A DNA stretch of 64,000 nt from Accumulibacter sp036625275 (GCF_036625275.1 NZ_JAZKUD010000003.1:62001-126000); one strand, 5' to 3'; shown: positions 46,179 through 54,430, numbered from the stretch's first letter. Notes: a model not told the origin generated them from the letters alone. Numbers and translations are program-made.

Positions 46179-49037
46179 ATGTCGCACATGACTCCCCTGC
46201 TCGAAACAGAATGCTTTCCCCCTCTGGTTTCCATCCTGATACGCAGCATCAACCGGATCCCTCTGCTGCAGCAAGCGTTGGCGTCGCTTGTCCAGCAAAG
46301 TTACTCCCGGATCGAGATTCTGGTCGTGGCGGCCGTTCCCGACCATCCGGACATGCCAGCAGCCTATGGCCCACATCCGCTGCATCTGATTCCAGGCGAC
46401 CGCCCCCGGCATCGCTGTCGCGCCGCCAACGCAGCGCTCGATGCGGCAAACGGCGCTTACCTGCTCTTCCTGGACGATGACGACTGGCTCCTGCCCGACC
46501 ATCTGGAGAAGCTGGCGGCGGCGCTGACGGAGGCGCCCGATTTGCTGGCAGCCTATACCGGCGTCCAGCCGATCGATGAGGATGGGCAACCCAAGGGGGG
46601 CCCCATTGATCTGCCGTTCGACGAACTGCGCTTGCTGGCGGGCAACTTGATGCCATTGCATGCGGTACTTTTCAGGCGCCAAGTCATCGATCTGGGTTGC
46701 CGTTTCGACGAGAACCTGGATCTGTTCGAGGACTGGGATTTCTGGCTCCAGATTGCCTGCCACTCCCGCTTCGTCCATGTCCCCGGCGTTTCCGCCTGTT
46801 ATCGCATACATGCCAGTTCAGGGGTGCATGCGATGGTGCCCTCTGTCGGCCCCGCCTATGCCCGTATCTATGAAAAGTGGCGACACCTGTGGAGCGAAGG
46901 GCAGATTGCGGGAATCATGGCCCAGGTGTGGAACTACCCTGAATTGCAAGCGCGCATTAGCGCGCAGCAAGAGCGCATCACCGCACAGCAAGAGCACATG
47001 AGTGGGCAACAAGTGCGCATCACCGAGCAGCAACGCGTCATCATCCAGCTCGAAGAGCGTATTTCGGCGCTGCAACTGCAACTCCGAAGACAAGACCAAG
47101 TGCTCGACGAAAGGCAAAAACATATCGAGGCGATCTGGCGGAGCAGCAGTTGGCGCGTCACCAGGCCGCTGCGCGGGGTCAGCAAGGCGATCGCCTACCT
47201 GCCGTTGCTGAACCAGGCTGTGCGCAATCCGGTGCGGGCCTGGCGATTCCTCAAGCGCGCAGCAGCGAAGACACGCGACTGGCCGGGACTGCAGCAACAA
47301 CTTGACGGAAAAATCAGGGCCGACGGCGACTACAGCACCTGGATCAGCCGCTTCGAACCCGCTTTCGAGTGCTATCCGCGGCTTCGGCAGATCGCTGATT
47401 CCTGGCACCGGCCACCGATCATTTCGGTGGTGATGCCCACCTACAACTCTGATCCGGGGCTGCTCGAAGCGGCCATCAACAGCGTCCTGGGCCAGGTTTA
47501 TCCGCATTGGCAACTGTGCGTCGCCGACGATGCTTCGGATTCACCGGCGGTCAAGGCGCTGCTCGGACGTCACGCTGCGACCGACTCTCGTATCCAGGTG
47601 GTTTTTCGCACGGTCAACGGCCACATCTCCGCCGCCAGCAACTCGGCGCTGGCCCTGGCGAGTGGTGATTTCGTCGCCCTTCTGGACCACGACGATCTCT
47701 TGCATCCGCTGGCCTTGTGGTTTGTCGCCCAGTGCTCTATCGAGCACCCCGAAGCGGGTTTGATCTACACGGACGAAGACAAGCTTTCATCCGATGGCCA
47801 ACGCTGCGGCCCGTATTTCAAAAGTGATTTCAATTATGAGCTGTTTCTGGCGCAGAACATGCTTTCTCACCTGGGGTGTTACCGGCGCTCTCTGCTCGAA
47901 GAGATCGGAGGTTTCCGCGAGGGATTTGAAGGCTCCCAGGATTATGATCTGGCCTTGCGCGTCATGGAGCGCCTGCGGCCGGAGCAGATTGTCCATATTC
48001 CTCGGGTGCTCTACCACTGGCGGATCGTTGCGGGGAGCACGGCAAGCTCCATTGGCGAGAAACCCTATGCCCTGACAGCGGCCCAGCGGGCGCTCACCGA
48101 GCATTTGCAGCGACGAGGAATTGCGGCCGAAGTCATGCCCGCACCAGAGATTCCCCTGCATACCAGAGTCCGCTTCCCGGTGCCTGAACCTGCCCCGCTG
48201 GTCAGCATCCTGATCCCTACGCAGGATCGGGCAAATCTTTTGCGTCTGTGCATCGACTCGATCCGCGCGCTCACTACTTACGCACCTTACGAAATCATTG
48301 TCATTGACCATGGCAGCGAAGACGCGGACCCCTTGCCATGGCTCGATCGCTTCAGCCAGAGTGACCTCCGGGTGCTGCAGGACGGCGGGGAACTCAACTT
48401 CTCACGCTCCAACAACCGGGCGGCAGCGCAGGCGCGGGGCAAGGTACTGTGCCTGCTGAACAGCGGCATCGAAATCATCACACCGGAGTGGCTGGAAGAG
48501 ATGGTTGCCTTCGCCGTGCAGGATGGTGTTGGCGCTGTCGGTACGCGCTTGTGGTCTGCCGATCAACGGTTGCAGGATGGTGGGTTCATCCTGGGTCTGG
48601 GCGGCGTGGCCGGCCATTCCTTTCTGAACTTCGAGCGGGGAAATGTCGGTTATTTCGGCAGAGCGGCCTTGCATCAGTCGCTGAGTGCGGTTGCCGCAGC
48701 CTGTATGGTCGTACGGAAATCCGTTTTCGAGGAAGTGGGCGGATTCGACGAGAGGCTCGCGCTGGCGTTCAATGACGTCGACTTCTGTCTGAGGCTTCGG
48801 CAGGCGGGTTATCGGAACGTTTGGACGCCTTATGCAGAAATGATCCATCACGAGTTGGCCCGCCGTGGCCAGGAAACAACGCCCGAACAACAGGCACGCC
48901 TGGCCTCGGAAGTGGCATTCATGCAGCACCGATGGGCAGACGAACTGGCCGCCGACCCGGCTTATTCACCGAATCTCACCCTCGGTGCCAATGCCTTCAG
49001 CCTGGCATGGCCGCCCCGCGTTGCCGATCTCTCCTGA
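46179..49037 (+). CDS. Three-domain GT2 glycosyltransferase with central coiled coil
   Basis: The protein has 952 residues. GT2 domain 1 covers ~15-240 (LLFLDDDDWLLP, NLDLFEDWDFWLQIA). A coiled coil at ~255-320 is built from a seven-residue repeat (RISAQQE, RITAQQE, HMSGQQV, RITEQQR) and is followed by SSWRVTRPLRG. GT2 domain 2 covers ~410-640 (ISVVMPTYNSDPGLLEAAINSVLGQ, LLDHDDLLHP). GT2 domain 3 covers ~670-900 (VSILIPTQDRANLLRLCIDSI, FDERLALAFNDVDFCLRLRQAGYR). This resembles the large multi-GT2 proteins of rhamnan and O-antigen loci that add several sugars with one polypeptide. The start is the ATG at 46179; the ATG three codons on is also possible. Confidence 0.88.
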   Translation: MSHMTPLLETECFPPLVSILIRSINRIPLLQQALASLVQQSYSRIEILVVAAVPDHPDMPAAYGPHPLHLIPGDRPRHRCRAANAALDAANGAYLLFLDDDDWLLPDHLEKLAAALTEAPDLLAAYTGVQPIDEDGQPKGGPIDLPFDELRLLAGNLMPLHAVLFRRQVIDLGCRFDENLDLFEDWDFWLQIACHSRFVHVPGVSACYRIHASSGVHAMVPSVGPAYARIYEKWRHLWSEGQIAGIMAQVWNYPELQARISAQQERITAQQEHMSGQQVRITEQQRVIIQLEERISALQLQLRRQDQVLDERQKHIEAIWRSSSWRVTRPLRGVSKAIAYLPLLNQAVRNPVRAWRFLKRAAAKTRDWPGLQQQLDGKIRADGDYSTWISRFEPAFECYPRLRQIADSWHRPPIISVVMPTYNSDPGLLEAAINSVLGQVYPHWQLCVADDASDSPAVKALLGRHAATDSRIQVVFRTVNGHISAASNSALALASGDFVALLDHDDLLHPLALWFVAQCSIEHPEAGLIYTDEDKLSSDGQRCGPYFKSDFNYELFLAQNMLSHLGCYRRSLLEEIGGFREGFEGSQDYDLALRVMERLRPEQIVHIPRVLYHWRIVAGSTASSIGEKPYALTAAQRALTEHLQRRGIAAEVMPAPEIPLHTRVRFPVPEPAPLVSILIPTQDRANLLRLCIDSIRALTTYAPYEIIVIDHGSEDADPLPWLDRFSQSDLRVLQDGGELNFSRSNNRAAAQARGKVLCLLNSGIEIITPEWLEEMVAFAVQDGVGAVGTRLWSADQRLQDGGFILGLGGVAGHSFLNFERGNVGYFGRAALHQSLSAVAAACMVVRKSVFEEVGGFDERLALAFNDVDFCLRLRQAGYRNVWTPYAEMIHHELARRGQETTPEQQARLASEVAFMQHRWADELAADPAYSPNLTLGANAFSLAWPPRVADLS

Positions 49038-49045
49038 TCCCGTCC

Positions 49046-49070
49046 TGAATGTGAAAGTCGCGTCAGCGAA
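49046..49070 (-). repeat. Composite repeat, fragment (terminal module only)
   Basis: Reversed terminal module, AATGTGAAAGTCGCGTCAGC on the plus strand, without the palindromic or GC-rich parts. It begins a few bases after the stop of the triple GT2 gene. Confidence 0.65.
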
Positions 49071-49153
49071 CACAAATTCGCGCGGCAATGCGCGACAGAG
49101 CGGGGTAGGATATGAATTGCCCAAGCTTGGACGGATCTCGACAGGAGGATGAC

Positions 49154-49234
49154 ATGGCTAATCGTAACCGTATCAGAAGATCGGTTTCTGCAATCGTGTT
49201 GGGGTTCAATGATCTCGCAACCGATGTCGCATGA
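49154..49234 (+). CDS. 26-residue leader peptide ORF coupled to the amidohydrolase
   Basis: A near-perfect Shine-Dalgarno AGGAGG (49143-49148) sits five bases before an ATG. The ORF encodes MANRNRIRRSVSAIVLGFND then LATDVA and stops at TGA. That TGA overlaps the ATG of the downstream amidohydrolase (ATGA at 49231-49234), which itself has no obvious Shine-Dalgarno. The peptide has a basic N-terminus and a short hydrophobic stretch. The arrangement points to translational coupling or a leader; the codon content shows no attenuation-type run of one amino acid. Confidence 0.6.
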   Translation: MANRNRIRRSVSAIVLGFNDLATDVA

Positions 49235-50454
49235 TGGACAGCAAACGCATCATGCGGCAGTTGGTGCGCTGGCGTCGCTCGCTGCACCAGTGCCCGGAAA
49301 TTGGCTATGAAGAACGGAAGACCGCCCGCTTTGTGATCACCGAACTCCAGCGCCTGGGAATACCGTACGAGTATGGCGGGGTGGGTGGCGGCATCGTCGC
49401 CCGACTGCGTGGAGTGCGAGCAGATGGAGCACGGGTCGCGCTCCGCGCTGAACTCGATGCGTTGCCGATTGCCGAGCAGACCGGCCTGCCGTTTGCGTCT
49501 CGCCACAGGGGAAAGATGCACGCCTGTGGGCATGACGGACACATGGCCATGGTGTTGGGCGCCGCGGCGCTGTTGCAGGATTTGCCCCCGCAGGGCGAGG
49601 TGGTGCTGATCTTCCAGCCTGCCGAAGAAGGGGGGCTGGGCGCGCAGGTGATGATCGATGCAGGTGCGCTCGCCGGGGTGGCCATGATCTTCGGGGGGCA
49701 CCTGACCAATCTCTACGCCACTGGGCAGATCATGGCTGTACCGGGGCCGGTTTGCGCCCAGGCCGACAGCTTCCGGATCCGTGTGTTCGGCCGCGGAGGT
49801 CACGGCGCCAGACCGCACGAGGCGACCGACGCATTGGTCGCCAGTGCCGCGCTGGTTGGCGGGCTGCAGACGCTCGTGTCGCGCGAAGCCAACCCGCTCG
49901 ATCCATCGGTGGTCACCATCGGAACGCTGCAAGCGGGCACGGCCCGCAATGTGATCGCACACGAAGCCCTGCTGGAAGGAACGATCCGTACGACGCAAAG
50001 CGGGACCCGGTTACGATTGATTGCCGGGATGGAACGAATGTGTCGCGCCTTGGGGGAGGCATACCATACCCGAATCGAACTCGATCTGTCGGAACCGTAT
50101 CCGCCGGTGATCAATTCGTCGCGCGAAACCGAACTCGCCCGTCGTGCTGCAGCGCGTATCGTCGGTGCAGAGCGGGTGTTGACCTACGAGTTGCCGAGCA
50201 TGGGTGCAGAGGACTTCTCGCTTTACCTCAACCAGGTTCCCGGCTGCTTCGTGCGCTTTGGAGCGCGGGCTCCGAACGCAGCAAATGTGCCGCTGCACAG
50301 CCCGCAGTTCGATTTCGACGAAGCCGCCCTGCTGATCGGAGCGCGTTACTTCGAAGCCGTCGTGCGCCTCGCTCTTGCCGAAGACTTGTCGGTTGCGCAA
50401 GTGCGGTCGGACGATCCCGACATTCATGATCGGAGGGGCCTGGAAAAGTCATGA
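49231..50454 (+). CDS. M20 family metallopeptidase / amidohydrolase (IAA-amino acid or hippurate hydrolase-like)
   Basis: The 407-residue protein has the M20D pattern: RWRRSLHQCPEIGYEE, the metal-binding KMHACGHDGHMAMVLGAA, IFQPAEEGGLGAQVMI with the Glu-Glu pair, GRGGHGARPHEATDA in the dimerisation domain and ELPSMGAEDFSLYL near the end. Family members hydrolyse N-acyl amino acids, hippurate or indole-3-acetyl-amino acids; the substrate here is open. The last ~9 residues (HDRRGLEKS) and the stop codon are encoded by a partial copy of the dispersed repeat, so the C-terminus has been rewritten. Translation appears coupled to the upstream leader ORF. Confidence 0.88.
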   Translation: MMDSKRIMRQLVRWRRSLHQCPEIGYEERKTARFVITELQRLGIPYEYGGVGGGIVARLRGVRADGARVALRAELDALPIAEQTGLPFASRHRGKMHACGHDGHMAMVLGAAALLQDLPPQGEVVLIFQPAEEGGLGAQVMIDAGALAGVAMIFGGHLTNLYATGQIMAVPGPVCAQADSFRIRVFGRGGHGARPHEATDALVASAALVGGLQTLVSREANPLDPSVVTIGTLQAGTARNVIAHEALLEGTIRTTQSGTRLRLIAGMERMCRALGEAYHTRIELDLSEPYPPVINSSRETELARRAAARIVGAERVLTYELPSMGAEDFSLYLNQVPGCFVRFGARAPNAANVPLHSPQFDFDEAALLIGARYFEAVVRLALAEDLSVAQVRSDDPDIHDRRGLEKS

Positions 50455-50459
50455 CCGTT
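50425..50459 (-). repeat. Composite repeat, copy 6 (half palindromic module)
   Basis: CATGATCGGAGGGGCCTGG followed by AAAAGTCATGACCGTT is the right half of the reversed palindromic module. The left arm, GC-rich and terminal modules are missing. It lies across the stop codon of the M20 amidohydrolase. Confidence 0.82.
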
Positions 50460-50463
50460 CGTT

Positions 50464-51426
50464 TCAGCGTTTGCCGACCCGTTTGGCCAGTTTGTCGATC
50501 AGCTTGCGCAAGGCCCGCTCGTCGACCATGCTCCTGGCTTTTCCGGCCTCCAGCCAGCGCCGTTCGCGGTGACTCTCCTCCCACTCGTCTTCGGGAACGC
50601 TTTCGCTGACTTCCATCGGAAATACCGCCACATGGCACACACCGCCCCATTTCTTGTAGTCGTAATGACCAATCGGCTCCTCGTCAAGGCGACCGCGCAC
50701 GCCGGCCTCCTCCAGGGCTTCCTTGCCGGCTGAATCACGCAAGGACAGCTCGGGTTCCTTGACGCCCTTGGGGATCACCCAGCGCGTGCCCTTGCGCGAG
50801 GCGATGACCATGATTTCCAGTTGGCCATCGATCCGACGATAGGGAAGCACTGCCGACTGGGTAAAGAAGTAGTCGGGAACGGGACCCTGCGGCTCGTCGT
50901 CGATGGCCAGATCATCCGGCACCTGTCCGGGTCGAGTGACCGAGACCAGAGTGGCGCAGCCTGGCTCGAGTTTGGTCCAGTCTTCGATCATTTCCAGTTG
51001 GGCGAGTGCCGAAGTCGGCAGCACCTTGCCATCGTCCGGAACCTCGATCTGGCCTTCGTTCAGATAATCGATCAGTTCTTCGAGCCCCGGATTGTGTCCG
51101 ACCACCATCACCCGGTGGGCGCTCTTCGGGCAATCGGCCAGCGCCGCCAGCAGATCTTCAACTGGCGCAGCATAGAGACGCTCGTCCCAGCGTACCTTGC
51201 TCAACGGTAGGCCCATCGCCTTGCAGGCCGCCGCCGTCGTGGCGCGTGCGCGCTCGGCCGTGGAACTGAGCACCGCGTCCGGAACCAGTTTCTGGCGCTT
51301 GATCCAGGCCCCCATTTTCTGGCTGCCGAGACGACCTCGTTCAACCAGCGGGCGGTGAAAATCCTCGTGACCGGTGCTCCAGTCCGACTTACCGTGCCGC
51401 AATACCAGCAATGTCTTTCCCTTCAT
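50464..51426 (-). CDS. SixA-type histidine phosphatase fused to a NUDIX hydrolase
   Basis: The 320-residue protein joins two phosphohydrolase domains. Residues ~1-165 are a SixA-like phosphohistidine phosphatase (LLVLRHGKSDWSTG with the RHG catalytic motif, DAVLSSTAERARATT, VMVVGHNPGLEEL). Residues ~185-310 are a NUDIX domain (SAVLPYRRIDGQLEIMVIASRKGTRWVIPKG, then SAGKEALEEAGVRGRL as the Nudix box) of the kind that includes diadenosine- or diphosphoinositol-polyphosphate hydrolases. Mycobacterial MutT1 has NUDIX and histidine phosphatase in the opposite order. Start ATG 51426. The true substrate is unknown. Confidence 0.85.
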   Translation of the reverse strand: MKGKTLLVLRHGKSDWSTGHEDFHRPLVERGRLGSQKMGAWIKRQKLVPDAVLSSTAERARATTAAACKAMGLPLSKVRWDERLYAAPVEDLLAALADCPKSAHRVMVVGHNPGLEELIDYLNEGQIEVPDDGKVLPTSALAQLEMIEDWTKLEPGCATLVSVTRPGQVPDDLAIDDEPQGPVPDYFFTQSAVLPYRRIDGQLEIMVIASRKGTRWVIPKGVKEPELSLRDSAGKEALEEAGVRGRLDEEPIGHYDYKKWGGVCHVAVFPMEVSESVPEDEWEESHRERRWLEAGKARSMVDERALRKLIDKLAKRVGKR

Positions 51427-51643
51427 GGCGAAACTCTCCCCTCAGTGTTGGTCATCAACGAGGACAATCCCGGAATCCCGGCGTAGTCGCTCCTCACAGC
51501 GCTATGATAAACGATGGTTCACGCCGGCGCGCCATCAACAGCGCGTGTTGAATCGGCGTCCCGGCATACTGGCATCCCATCCATAGGCGACCGTTGCATC
51601 GACGGTCTGACCTCGGCAGTGGGCTTGCCGGAGGCGGCCGCTT

Positions 51644-52738
51644 TCATGGTTTGCGCCAGGTGATGCGATAGATGGCACCGGCATGATCGTCAGCGACCAG
51701 CAAGGAGCCGTCGGGCAGGGTTTGCACGTCGGCCGGGCGGCCCCAGGCCGACTGATTCTGCAGCCAGCCACTGGCGAAAGTCTCGTAGGCGACGGCGCGG
51801 CCCGCCTGTACGCGCACCAGACTGATGCGATAACCGATCTTGCTCGAACGGTTCCATGAGCCGTGTTCGGCAATGAAGATCTGTTTGCTGTACTCGGCGG
51901 GAAACATGCTGCCGGTGTAAAAGCGCATGCCGAGGCTGGCGACGTGGGGGCCGAGCTTTTGCGCTGGCGGCTCGAATTCGCTGCATCTGCGTTGCGCGCC
52001 GAATTCCGGATCGGCCAGCTCGCCACCGTGACAGTAGGGAAAACCAAAATGCATGACCGGGCGTGGGGCGCGATTGAGTTCGTCGGGCGGACTGTCGTCG
52101 CCCAGCCAGTCGCGGCCGTTGTCGGTGAACCACAGGACGCCGTCCTCCGGACTCCAGTCGAAACCGACACTATTGCGCACGCCACGGGCAAAGACTTCAC
52201 GGTTTGATCCGTCGGCATTCATGCGCAGGATGACGGCATAGGGATCGCCGGGCGCGCAAATGTTGCACGGCGCACCGACGGGAACGTAGAGTTTTCCGTC
52301 CGGCCCAAAGGCAATGAACTTCCAGCCGTGATGGGTATCCTTCGGCAGGGAATCGGTAACGATCACCGGCGCCGGCGGCTGGTCGAGCCGTCGGTCGATA
52401 TTGTCGTAGCGCAGGATGCGATTGACCGCCGCGACATACAGTGCGCCCTTCCTCCAGGCCAGGCCGGTCGGCAATTGCAGGCCCTCGGCGATGCGCGTCA
52501 CGATGCCAGCGCGATAGGCAGCATCGAAGCGCACCGCATGCACCTTGCCGGCGCGCATCGAGCCGACATAGAGGATGCCGCCGTTGGCATCGACGCTGCC
52601 GAGCGCCATCTGGCGGGCATTGTCGACACGCGCCCAGAGTTCGATGGCAAAGCCCGGCGGCAGCCTGATGGTTTCCAGCGGCAGGGCCGCGGCCACGCTG
52701 GCCCATGCCAGCAGGATGGAGGTGAACAGTGGTCTCAT
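51644..52738 (-). CDS. Secreted sorbosone-dehydrogenase-like (PQQ/soluble glucose dehydrogenase fold) protein
   Basis: From ATG 52738 the 364-residue product begins MRPLFTSILLAWASVAAALP, a clear signal peptide. It continues as a six-bladed propeller of the glucose/sorbosone dehydrogenase family: FAIELWARVDNARQMALG, GILYVGSMRAGKVHAV, LPKDTHHGWKFIAFGPDGKLYVPVG, RNSVGFDWSPEDGVLWFTDNGRDWLGDD and IFIAEHGSWNRS. Such proteins bind PQQ and Ca2+ and oxidise sugars in the periplasm, although many family members lack proven activity. A longer in-frame start at 52867 is rejected because it would bury the signal peptide. The gene is monocistronic. Confidence 0.85.
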   Translation of the reverse strand: MRPLFTSILLAWASVAAALPLETIRLPPGFAIELWARVDNARQMALGSVDANGGILYVGSMRAGKVHAVRFDAAYRAGIVTRIAEGLQLPTGLAWRKGALYVAAVNRILRYDNIDRRLDQPPAPVIVTDSLPKDTHHGWKFIAFGPDGKLYVPVGAPCNICAPGDPYAVILRMNADGSNREVFARGVRNSVGFDWSPEDGVLWFTDNGRDWLGDDSPPDELNRAPRPVMHFGFPYCHGGELADPEFGAQRRCSEFEPPAQKLGPHVASLGMRFYTGSMFPAEYSKQIFIAEHGSWNRSSKIGYRISLVRVQAGRAVAYETFASGWLQNQSAWGRPADVQTLPDGSLLVADDHAGAIYRITWRKP

Positions 52739-52894
52739 GGCAGGAGCGAATTCTTCAGGGCAAGGGTCGGCACGGGCGCCTTGCCTGCCGGGAAATCCAT
52801 CGTGCAGGCCGGCAGGCGACTTCCGGGGATTCTCGGTCAACCGGCCGTACCGTGCAACCGTGGCCATGGCGATTGGTTTGTGTACGCTCCGGGC

Positions 52895-53160
52895 TAATGG
52901 TCATGACTTTTCCAGGCACCCCCGATCATGAAAGTCATGACCGTTTCCCTCTTCCCCAACTCTTCCCACGGCCCGCGCTGCATCGCAGGCCGGCTACGGC
53001 GGCGCGGAGCAGCGCTCCGCGAAACCCCGCCTTCGTTCCACGGCCCGCGCTACATCGCGGGCCGGCTACGGCGGCGCGGAGCAGTGCTCCGCGAAACCCC
53101 GCCTTCGCCCCCGCGAGGGGGAGGGGGGTTCGTGAGTCGCATACGCGACTTGCACATTAA
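52895..53160 (+). repeat. Composite repeat, copy 7 (GC-rich module duplicated in tandem)
   Basis: The palindromic module is at 52895-52946. The GC-rich module is then present twice: unit 1 about 52964-53035 and unit 2 about 53036-53106, each with CACGGCCCGCGCT and GCGGAGCAGYGCTCCGC hairpins and differing at a few bases. The CCCCCGCGAGGGGG stem and the terminal module CGTGAGTCGCATACGCGAC ending at ACATTAA follow. At 266 bp it is the longest copy here. Confidence 0.92.
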
Positions 53161-53271
53161 CCCATCATGATTGACGATTGACTCGCACCGGACGATGAAG
53201 GCGAAGTCAGGAAGTGAAAACAGCGATCAGAATCATTTTTCCGTGGCATGAAGAATTTCGAACCATCATGG

Positions 53272-53287
53272 TGGCACAAGATTTGCT
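53272..53287 (+). promoter_or_regulatory. Sigma-54 (RpoN) promoter for the unknown gene at 53319
   Basis: TGGCACAAGATTTGCT matches the -24/-12 consensus TGGCACGNNNNTTGCW at all but one position, with the exact spacing between the GG (53273-53274) and the GC (53285-53286). It ends 31 bases before the ATG. Confidence 0.72.
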
Positions 53288-53318
53288 TTAGTCAAGCACT
53301 TACTTTGAGAGGCACACG

Positions 53319-54209
53319 ATGGAAATTTCTTCTTCGGCAGCCGCGACAAGATCGGCATCGACGGCCGCCGCGACACCCAACAAACCACGCAATGCGGCAA
53401 ATTTTGCCGATTCTCTCGCTGACGCGGTGAAATTGACCGGCAATCTGGCCGCCGGCTTCGTTTCCGGACGTCTTGGGGTCGACCTGAATTCCGACGGTAT
53501 CCCGTTGCGAATGGTGTACCTCGATCAGGAAGGGAGCCGATTGACGACCTCGGCCTTCTGCGCAGAAAGTATCCTGCGCAACACGCAGCAGCTTGGAATC
53601 AGCCTGAACGATCTCAAGGGGCTGGGCACGCAACTCGATGCCGCTGGCGTCGGCTACAAGCCCTATGAGCTTTACAGAGGAACCGGTTCAGACCATGGGA
53701 TCGATTTCGATGACCTGATTGCCGGTGGATTGGGAACCGCCTACGACTGGACCCAGGACGCCAACGTGGCGGCCAAAGGTCCTGGCGCCATCAGGAGACT
53801 CGAAGAGGCGGCTGCCCTGGCGCAGTCCCTTCAGCTCGTGGCACACGCCGAAGTGACACAAAACAAGGGGATCGACCCGACCCGCTTCGCAACACAAGCG
53901 GCCACAGGAGAATCGCCTCGCCACTACGTGATGTTCAATGGCAGTGTCGCCGCCTGGTATGGCAGCAGTGAACAGGCCGAACAGGCCCGTCATCTCTATG
54001 GCGGTGGCGTTACCGACCTTGCTCTCCGGGCCAGCTCGACTGCCGTTGGTATGAATGCCCACAACCCCGGTTCCGGCACCAGTCCTGTCAACAGCGACGG
54101 GGTCACGCAAGCAACGACATCATCAAGCGCAGTATCCTGGAATGACCAGCTGCAAGCCTTGATCGATGCCATCCATGAGAGATTGCACCCACCAACGCCA
54201 ATCCGCTAG
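53319..54209 (+). CDS. Hypothetical protein under a sigma-54 promoter
   Basis: A 296-residue protein I do not recognise. A Ser/Ala/Thr-rich N-terminus (~25 residues) without a signal peptide is followed by ADSLADAVKLTGNLAAGFVSGRLGVDLNSDGIP; the DLNSDG stretch resembles a calcium-loop sequence but may be chance. A compact region to about residue 230 contains YELYRGTGSDHGIDFDDLIAGG and HYVMFNGSVAAWYGSSEQAEQA. The tail is Ser/Thr/Gly-rich with a final helix. GAGAGG lies 7 bases before the ATG. The low-complexity ends without membrane spans could suit a secreted, signal-peptide-independent protein, but that is a guess. Confidence 0.75.
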   Translation: MEISSSAAATRSASTAAATPNKPRNAANFADSLADAVKLTGNLAAGFVSGRLGVDLNSDGIPLRMVYLDQEGSRLTTSAFCAESILRNTQQLGISLNDLKGLGTQLDAAGVGYKPYELYRGTGSDHGIDFDDLIAGGLGTAYDWTQDANVAAKGPGAIRRLEEAAALAQSLQLVAHAEVTQNKGIDPTRFATQAATGESPRHYVMFNGSVAAWYGSSEQAEQARHLYGGGVTDLALRASSTAVGMNAHNPGSGTSPVNSDGVTQATTSSSAVSWNDQLQALIDAIHERLHPPTPIR

Positions 54210-54390
54210 GACAAGTGCTTGATTGCTGGCCAGTGGATGGGTCCACCGGAGCCCGCCAGACCCATACCTCACGCCGGCCTGGATCGAACGGAGGTCGAGT
54301 CCGACGTTCCTGCGCGGGCGGTACAGTTCGAACCGTTCGAATCAAAGCCCCGATCCCCGCCTGCCTGCCCGGTTCGACCCGTCGCACGTA

Positions 54391-54396
54391 TATAAT
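54391..54396 (+). promoter_or_regulatory. Possible -10 element upstream of prfB
   Basis: TATAAT within GTATATAATGCG, 35 bases before the prfB ATG. No good -35 hexamer is seen at the proper distance, so this is only half a promoter. Confidence 0.35.
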
Positions 54397-54430
54397 GCGC
54401 AGTCCATCCATCAAGCAAGCAGGGTCCATC

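Noticed and set aside
54300..54385. tRNA-like GGTTCGA motifs upstream of prfB
   Set aside because: T-loop-like strings occur, but no acceptor, D or anticodon stems can be assembled around them.
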